A program made the position numbers and the translations under genes. A DNA stretch of 64,000 nucleotides from Fimbriiglobus ruber (lineage in GTDB: Bacteria > Planctomycetota > Planctomycetia > Gemmatales > Gemmataceae), in assembly GCF_002197845.1 (NCBI RefSeq), contig NZ_NIDE01000008.1:186001-250000 (forward strand), read 5' to 3'. A model generated the notes under the pieces. It had not been told where the DNA came from, ran no database searches, and saw only the letters and a list, made by a program, of their open reading frames with translations. Every line of letters starts with the position of its first letter. Position 1 is the stretch's first letter. Positions 58,764-64,000 of the stretch are shown in pieces.

Positions 58764-59645
58764 ATGGTCAGCTCTTCGACTCAGATTCTTATATTCGCGT
58801 GTCTCATATTCTTGAAAATCAGTCCGGCTGTGGCCGACGATCGGAAACCACCTCTTCTCGATTGCACTAGCCCCGGTGGGGCCGACGCCAGGACCGTTCT
58901 CGCCTCCCAGAAAGCGTGGGCCAAATTTCTCATCGAACCAAGCCACGAGAAGTCTTTCACCCTCGACATGACCGGAAAAGTGACAATCGACATGATCCTG
59001 CTGCCACCGGGCAAGTACTACCGGGGTGATGGCGATGCCGCGAGAATCATCACCCTGAAAAACCCGCTCTGGGTCGGTAAGTACGAGGTTACCCAGCAGC
59101 AGTACGAAGCCGTGATGGGAACGAACCCCAGTTACTTCAAAAGGGCAGGGGTTGATGCCGCATTGTACCCAGTGGAGACAGTCAGCCACGACGACGCGAC
59201 ACGATTCGCCACTCGTGCCTCCCAGAATACCGGTGCCGAATTTCGACTGCTACGCGAGGCCGAATGGGAATATGCCTGCCGCGCCGGGACGCGGACCAAA
59301 TTCTACAACGGCGATTCCAACGACACGCTCGGCGAGATCGCACATTATTACAAGAAGAACGACAGTAAGGGTCCCGAAAAAGTTGGTGGCAAGAAGCCGA
59401 ACGCTTTTGGGCTTTACGACATGGCAGGGAACTGCTGGGAGTGGTGTTCGGACTGGTACGCGGATTACGACGCGATTACAACCGATCCACGCGGGCCTGC
59501 GTTCGGCTCAATTCGAGTGAACCGGGGCGGTAGTTGGGGCCATTCTGCCCAGTGTTGCGGCGCGGCATACCGGCACAACGACACGCCTACCCGCACGAGC
59601 GGCGGCATCAGCCTGCGGCTTGTACGAGTTCCGATGTGGAAATAA
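58764..59645 (+). CDS. Exported formylglycine-generating-enzyme-like (SUMF1) protein
   Basis: 293 aa with signal peptide (TQILIFACLIFLKISPAVAD). FGE-sulfatase fold blocks in order: FTLDMTGKVTIDMILLPPGK, LWVGKYEVTQQQYEAVMGTN, YPVETVSHDDATRFATRAS, FRLLREAEWEYACRAGTRTK, NAFGLYDMAGNCWEWCSDWY and RVNRGGSWGHSAQCC. Many members of this family are not sulfatase activators but ligand-binding or modifying proteins; no sulfatase gene is adjacent. Common in planctomycete genomes in many copies. Confidence 0.92.
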   Translation: MVSSSTQILIFACLIFLKISPAVADDRKPPLLDCTSPGGADARTVLASQKAWAKFLIEPSHEKSFTLDMTGKVTIDMILLPPGKYYRGDGDAARIITLKNPLWVGKYEVTQQQYEAVMGTNPSYFKRAGVDAALYPVETVSHDDATRFATRASQNTGAEFRLLREAEWEYACRAGTRTKFYNGDSNDTLGEIAHYYKKNDSKGPEKVGGKKPNAFGLYDMAGNCWEWCSDWYADYDAITTDPRGPAFGSIRVNRGGSWGHSAQCCGAAYRHNDTPTRTSGGISLRLVRVPMWK

Positions 59646-59992
59646 ATCAGGTAGACATGAGTACAACAGTCGCAGGTGAAGTTGCAACTTGCAGGAGGTA
59701 TGCCAACCCCTGCGCGGCGCGAAACGACGACATCATCAGTCGTCAGGCATGGCTCGCGCTATCAGTGAGTTCATTCCGTCCGAATGCATCCTGCGACATC
59801 GGCTTGCATTTGCCCATCGGGGTCGGTCATCGGAGGGAGAGGGGTGAGTGTTCGTGCCGTGGGAACTCTGCTCGGCGACTGACTAACGTCGCCGGTTCGC
59901 CTGGACCGGACGTAGACGCATCAAAATCCCGACCGTGTTGTGGATAACGCCTTCGGCTCACAACGAAAGCGTTCCTGACAAGCCTAGCTCGC
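59646..59992. other. Intergenic region between convergent genes
   Basis: About 350 bp between the FGE-like stop and the rimO stop. No gene, repeat or clear terminator recognised. Confidence 0.45.
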
Positions 59993-61432
59993 TTACCACG
60001 CCGCCCCGATCGCCCGGCCGGCCAGGTCGTACCCGTCGGCCGCCGTCACCTTGACCTTCACAAAGTCGCCGGGGGCTAGCTTCTTGGCCTTCACCCGGAT
60101 CGAGCAGTCGATGTCCGGGGAGTCGGCGTAGGTGCGGCCGACGTAGTGGTTGGCGAACTCGGGATCGGGGCCGTCGATCACCGCCGTCAGCTCGGTCCCG
60201 ACCCGCCCCCGCGTCCACTCGAACGCCACCCGCTGCTGCACTTCCATCACCGCGTCGCGGCGGGCGAGTTTGACGTCCTCGGGGATGTGGCCGCCCAGTT
60301 TCTCGGCCGGCGTGCCTGGTTCGAGCGAATACGGGAAGACGCCGACGCGCTCGAACTTGAAGTCCTCGACGAACGTCCGCAGTTCCTCAAACTCGGCGTC
60401 CGTCTCGCCCGGGAAGCCGACGATGAAGGTGGTGCGGATCGCCAGGTTCGGAAGACCCTTCCGCAACCGGCCGAGCAAGTCCACGGTTGCCGCCCGGTCG
60501 ACTCGGCGGACCATCCGGCGGAGGACGCCGTCGTTGATGTGCTGGAGCGGCATGTCGATGTACGGGATGACCTTCTTGGACGACGCCAGCGTGTCGATCA
60601 GCTCGTCCGAGACGTGTTCCGGGTACGCGTACAGGAGCCGCACCCATTCGATGCCGTCGACCGTGTCCAGTTCGCGGAGGAGTTCGGCCAGGCGGACGCG
60701 GCCGTACAGGTCCATGCCGTAGTAGGTCGAGTCCTGGGCGACGATGATGAGTTCGCGGACGCCGTCGGCCGCCAGCTCGCGGGCCTCGCGGATGACTTCC
60801 TCGATCGGCTTGGTGACGTGCTTGCCCCGCATCTTCGGGATCGCGCAGTACGTGCAGAGGCGGTCGCACCCCTCGCTGATCTTGAGATAGGCGTAGTGCC
60901 GCGGGGTGATGCGGAGGCGGGCGGTGTCTTCGAGCGCGCGGACCGGGGCCGGGCGGAACAGTGACCGTTGCTCGGTCCGCTGGGCGACCGCCCGGTCGAC
61001 GACGGCCGCGATGTCCTCGCGCCCGAACACGCCGACGATCTGGTCGACCTCGGGGACGGTTTCGAGGAGCATGTCCCGGTGCCGCTCGGCCAGGCACCCG
61101 GCGACCACGACCGACCCGACCTTGCCTTGCTGCTTGAGGGCGAGCATTTCGCGGATGACGCCGAGCGATTCCTGCCGGGCCGGCTCGATGAACCCGCACG
61201 TATTGATGACGACCACGTCCGCCCCGGCCGCGTCCGGTTGGAGGGCGTACCCGTCCTGCGCGAGCTTGCCGAGCATCCGCTCGGAGTCGACGAGGTTCTT
61301 CGGGCACCCGAGGCTGATGAACGCGTAGCTCCCCTTGGCCGCCGGCGCGGCCGCCGCGGGGGCGGGGCCGGCCGAGGTCAGGGGCAACGACTTGGTCTTC
61401 GCGGGCATTCCGGGTGCGTCCGTCGATGGCAT
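59993..61432 (-). CDS. rimO: Ribosomal protein S12 methylthiotransferase
   Basis: 479 aa (471 aa if the ATG at 61408 is used; the first 33 residues are Ala/Pro-rich and poorly conserved). Radical-SAM enzyme adding a methylthio group to an aspartate of ribosomal protein S12. N-terminal UPF0004 domain with the auxiliary-cluster cysteines C43 (SLGCPKNLVDSERM), C79 (INTCGF) and C113 (VAGCLAER). Radical-SAM motif SEGCDRLCTYCAIPKMRGKH has C189, C193 and C196. It continues with IPYIDMPLQHINDGVLRRM and TTFIVGFPGETDAEFEEL, and a C-terminal TRAM domain. SLGCPKNLVDSE distinguishes RimO from MiaB. Confidence 0.95.
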   Translation of the reverse strand: MPSTDAPGMPAKTKSLPLTSAGPAPAAAAPAAKGSYAFISLGCPKNLVDSERMLGKLAQDGYALQPDAAGADVVVINTCGFIEPARQESLGVIREMLALKQQGKVGSVVVAGCLAERHRDMLLETVPEVDQIVGVFGREDIAAVVDRAVAQRTEQRSLFRPAPVRALEDTARLRITPRHYAYLKISEGCDRLCTYCAIPKMRGKHVTKPIEEVIREARELAADGVRELIIVAQDSTYYGMDLYGRVRLAELLRELDTVDGIEWVRLLYAYPEHVSDELIDTLASSKKVIPYIDMPLQHINDGVLRRMVRRVDRAATVDLLGRLRKGLPNLAIRTTFIVGFPGETDAEFEELRTFVEDFKFERVGVFPYSLEPGTPAEKLGGHIPEDVKLARRDAVMEVQQRVAFEWTRGRVGTELTAVIDGPDPEFANHYVGRTYADSPDIDCSIRVKAKKLAPGDFVKVKVTAADGYDLAGRAIGAAW

Positions 61433-61958
61433 CGGCCCGGTTCCGGGCCGCGGGATAGTTCGGCGATGGTCGAACTGGTTTTATAGGAGTTCCGGCCGAA
61501 TCGTGTCAAGCCGCGGGTCGTTTTTGTCTCGCGATCGGCTTTGACTGGCTCTGCCAATCATCGGTATGTGCCACTGTGCGCCACGTTCGCCACTCCTTCC
61601 CCAGTGGGATGACTCACGGCCCGGTGCGTGCCCACTTCGCTACTGATGACAACATCCCGCTCCAACCCGCCGACCTGGCCGTGGTGCTGACAGACCTCGG
61701 CGGCCGCGGGCGACGTACCGTATGAAGGGAGCAAGATCGCGCCGGCAGGCGCGGTCCGTCGGACTTGTCGGAACCGGGCTTTCGGAAAAACCTCGCGGTT
61801 CGTCCGAAAACCTGGAGCGTCGGTGGCCGATGTCTGATAAGCTCGTTTGTCGAACCCGCCGAATTTTGAACACCACCCGCTATCCGACCCTCCCGCCCGT
61901 TCGGTCTCTCGTCGTTGGCCATGAGAAGCTGTCGCGAGAACGCACAGTGAGGCACCCG
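61433..61958. other. Divergent intergenic region
   Basis: About 525 bp between rimO (minus) and the cytochrome-c protein (plus), so both promoters should be here. Open frames on the minus strand at 61558-61995 and 61640-61876 look like chance frames. No hairpin or repeat noted. Confidence 0.45.
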
Positions 61959-64000
61959 ATGTCCGTGGTTCTGTCCGCCCGCGCTCTGCCGGCATCCGTC
62001 GGCCGACTGCTCGCCGTGATGGTCCTTCTCGGCCCGCCCCCCGTGCGGGCGGCCGACCCGTACCAGGACAAGGTGCTGCCGTTCCTCGGCACCTACTGCG
62101 TTCAATGTCACACGAAGCAAAAGGCGAGCGGCGACCTGGATCTGACCCGGTTCACCTCCGTCGAGAAAGTCGCGGACGACTTCCGCCAGTGGGAACACGT
62201 CGTCACGTTTCTCAAGAAAGAGGAGATGCCGCCCGCGAAGGCGAAACAGCCGTCGGTCGCGGCCTGCGCGGAAGTGATCGCGGTCCTCGAAAAGCTGCTG
62301 GGCGGGGAAGCCCGGAAGCTCGCGGGCGACCCGGGCGTGGTGCCGCCGCGCCGGCTCACCAACGCCGAATACGACTACACGATCCGCGATCTCACGGGCG
62401 CGGACATCCACCCGGCCAGGGCGTTCCCGATCGATCCCGCGGCGGGCGAGGGGTTCAACAACACCGGCGAAGCACTCACGATGTCGCCGAGTCTGTTCAA
62501 GAAATACTACGCGGCCGGCGAACAGGTCGCGGACCACGCCCTCCTCACGACCGGCGGGCTCAAGTTCGCCCCGCACCCGGTCGTCACCTTCGCGGACCGC
62601 CAGAAGTATTACGAGCAGGCCATCATCCGCTTCTACGAAACCCACGCGGTCGACTACGAAGCCTATTTCACCGCCTTCTGGCTGTACCAACACCGGCCCG
62701 CGGCCAAGGCCGCTGCAACCGTCGAAGCGTGGACCACCGACCGCGGCCTCAGCCCGAAATACGCTCGCGCCCTGTGGGACACCCTCACCGGCGCCACGAA
62801 AGACGAGTTCGTGATCGGGTGGCTGCGTCAGCGGTGGGCCGCCCTGCCGGCCCCGAAGAACCCGGCGGACCCGTCCGCTGGTGAGGTCAAGGCTGCGGTC
62901 CAGGCTCTCGCGGCGGACGTGCGGAAACTGAGCCGGGAACTCTGCCCGATCGAAACGCCGGCCGTCGTCGCGAGCGCCGGGAACGGGCCGATCGACCACA
63001 TCGCCCGCCGCCGCAAGACCGCGGACACCCGCGACACGTTCGACGCGACCGCGGTCGTCGCGCCGGAGTTTCGGGTCGAGTTCAAGAACGTCGCCGACAA
63101 GCCCACGCTCAGATTGCTCATCCAAGTCACCGACGTGGGCCAGGCGGCCGACGGATTTGTCGCCGTCAACGGGATGTTTACGACCTCGGAGCGGACTCCG
63201 GACAACGTCAAGAGGTGGTCGCTGCGTAACATCCTCGCGACCCATGCCCCCGACGAACTGGCGAAGCTCGCGTTCGGAACCCACCCGCTCGGCACGATGA
63301 TCGACCCGGACGCGTTCGTGATCAAAGCCCCCGCGACTCTGGAGATCGACGTCCCGACTAAGGTGTTTCCATTCAGGAGTAAGGGGAGCGTCACGTTCTC
63401 TGCCAATTGCAAGCTCGACGGCTCGACGGCCGGGGCCGTGATCGTGGGCGTGCGAGAGCGTAAGCCCAAGGGCGACGATCAACAATCACCGGCCCGGCCG
63501 CTGGTCGACACGAAGCGCACGGCCCCATTCGCGGTGTCCGCAGCGACGTTCTGCAAGCTGTTCCCGAGCCGCTTCTATTACGTCGATTCCACCCGCGGCC
63601 TCTCGGCCGGGTTCCACCTCATTGAAGGCTTCTTCCGCGACGACGTGCCGCTGTGCCGCTCGGTCCTGAGCGACACCGAGAAGCGCGAACTCGACGGCTT
63701 CTGGGCGGAGCTGTATTTCGCCACGGGGATCTGGGAGAAGATGCTCCGCGGGTTCGTGTTCTTTGAGCGATCGGAGCGAAACTTCCTCAAACACACGGAT
63801 TTCGACTCCTTCAAGGAAGAAGACCCGGAACTGGTGAAGGACGAAACGCTTGCCCGCTTTAAAGAGGTCTACCTCAAGCGCTCGGGCGTCAAACTCACCG
63901 GCGACGCCCTCTCGAAGCACCCGATCAGCGTCTTCTTCGAGGATGTCCGCGCCGGGCTCAAGTGGCAGGCGGCCACTCTCATGCAAGCGGAACCGAATTA
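61959..64000 (+). CDS. Planctomycete cytochrome c/DUF1587-type exported protein (3' end outside window)
   Basis: Starts at ATG 61959 (GTGAGG about 8 nt upstream) and stays open to the window edge, about 680 codons. Signal peptide around residues 1-32 (LLAVMVLLGPPPVRAAD). Planctomycete cytochrome-c domain with heme motif CVQCH in PFLGTYCVQCHTKQKASGDL. A DUF1587-like block follows: RRLTNAEYDYTIRDLTGADI with FPIDPAAGEGFNNTGEALTM. A DUF1592-like region comes later (GLSAGFHLIEGFFRDDVPLC; FKEEDPELVKDETLARF). The remaining DUF1588/DUF1585 parts would lie beyond the window. Such proteins are abundant and mostly uncharacterised in planctomycetes. Confidence 0.92.
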   Translation, partial: MSVVLSARALPASVGRLLAVMVLLGPPPVRAADPYQDKVLPFLGTYCVQCHTKQKASGDLDLTRFTSVEKVADDFRQWEHVVTFLKKEEMPPAKAKQPSVAACAEVIAVLEKLLGGEARKLAGDPGVVPPRRLTNAEYDYTIRDLTGADIHPARAFPIDPAAGEGFNNTGEALTMSPSLFKKYYAAGEQVADHALLTTGGLKFAPHPVVTFADRQKYYEQAIIRFYETHAVDYEAYFTAFWLYQHRPAAKAAATVEAWTTDRGLSPKYARALWDTLTGATKDEFVIGWLRQRWAALPAPKNPADPSAGEVKAAVQALAADVRKLSRELCPIETPAVVASAGNGPIDHIARRRKTADTRDTFDATAVVAPEFRVEFKNVADKPTLRLLIQVTDVGQAADGFVAVNGMFTTSERTPDNVKRWSLRNILATHAPDELAKLAFGTHPLGTMIDPDAFVIKAPATLEIDVPTKVFPFRSKGSVTFSANCKLDGSTAGAVIVGVRERKPKGDDQQSPARPLVDTKRTAPFAVSAATFCKLFPSRFYYVDSTRGLSAGFHLIEGFFRDDVPLCRSVLSDTEKRELDGFWAELYFATGIWEKMLRGFVFFERSERNFLKHTDFDSFKEEDPELVKDETLARFKEVYLKRSGVKLTGDALSKHPISVFFEDVRAGLKWQAATLMQAEPN

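Noticed and set aside
61558-63485. Long minus-strand frames opposite the cytochrome-c gene
   Set aside because: The plus strand encodes a signal peptide, CxxCH and DUF1587 sequence; the minus frames are compositionally biased shadows.

Overview
The window looks like a chromosome segment of a large-genome, GC-rich planctomycete of the Gemmata/Fimbriiglobus type. The clues are a planctomycete cytochrome-c (PSCyt1/DUF1587-type) protein at the right edge, an ECF sigma factor next to a Ser/Thr kinase with TPRs, an ECF sigma factor fused to a membrane segment and a TolB/WD40-like propeller, and a giant surface protein with an LE-x-x-E-E-R-L-A-P N-terminus. No rRNA, tRNA or CRISPR array was recognised.

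Left part (1-29 kb). A giant secreted protein is read leftwards and runs off the left edge; it has two single-base frameshifts in its repeat region. Behind it, in the same direction, lies an NtrB/NtrC-like two-component pair. Then follow an ECF sigma factor/Ser-Thr kinase pair, a low-GC small membrane protein, a small membrane protein followed by an EmrA/EmrB-type drug efflux pair, a stand-alone receiver protein with a clear terminator, and a secreted SYLF-domain protein.

Mobile island (29.3-41.1 kb). This is the most unusual region. A degenerate ISKra4-like element (9-bp target duplication) lies beside a YcxB-like gene. The next gene, a membrane-anchored hypothetical, is broken by one ISKra4 copy and by an ISAs1 element, and that ISAs1 is itself split by a 2.5-kb element encoding a large serine recombinase. 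A convergent gene, the sigma factor-propeller fusion, is broken by a second apparently identical ISKra4 copy and by an IS630 element. Removing the IS630 and ISKra4 sequences and one copy of each target duplication restores one in-frame reading frame of about 581 codons.

Right part (42-64 kb). Mostly housekeeping: two small secreted proteins, a zinc-ribbon membrane protein, the M24 peptidase-accB-accC operon (fatty acid synthesis), and a tetrapyrrole cluster (siroheme synthase N-domain, HemX/CcsA-like protein, HemA). A second mobile graveyard (52.3-55.5 kb) holds a frameshifted IS4-like element, a truncated ISNCY-like transposase, a scrap of an MBG-type adhesin domain and the 3' half of another transposase. 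After it come a secreted HExxH metallopeptidase, a UbiA-family prenyltransferase, a formylglycine-generating-enzyme-like protein, RimO, and the 5' part of a planctomycete cytochrome-c/DUF1587 protein.

Single-base indels, several in or next to homopolymer runs, recur across the window (giant gene, transposases, small ORF of the recombinase element). They could be real decay or assembly error; raw reads would decide.
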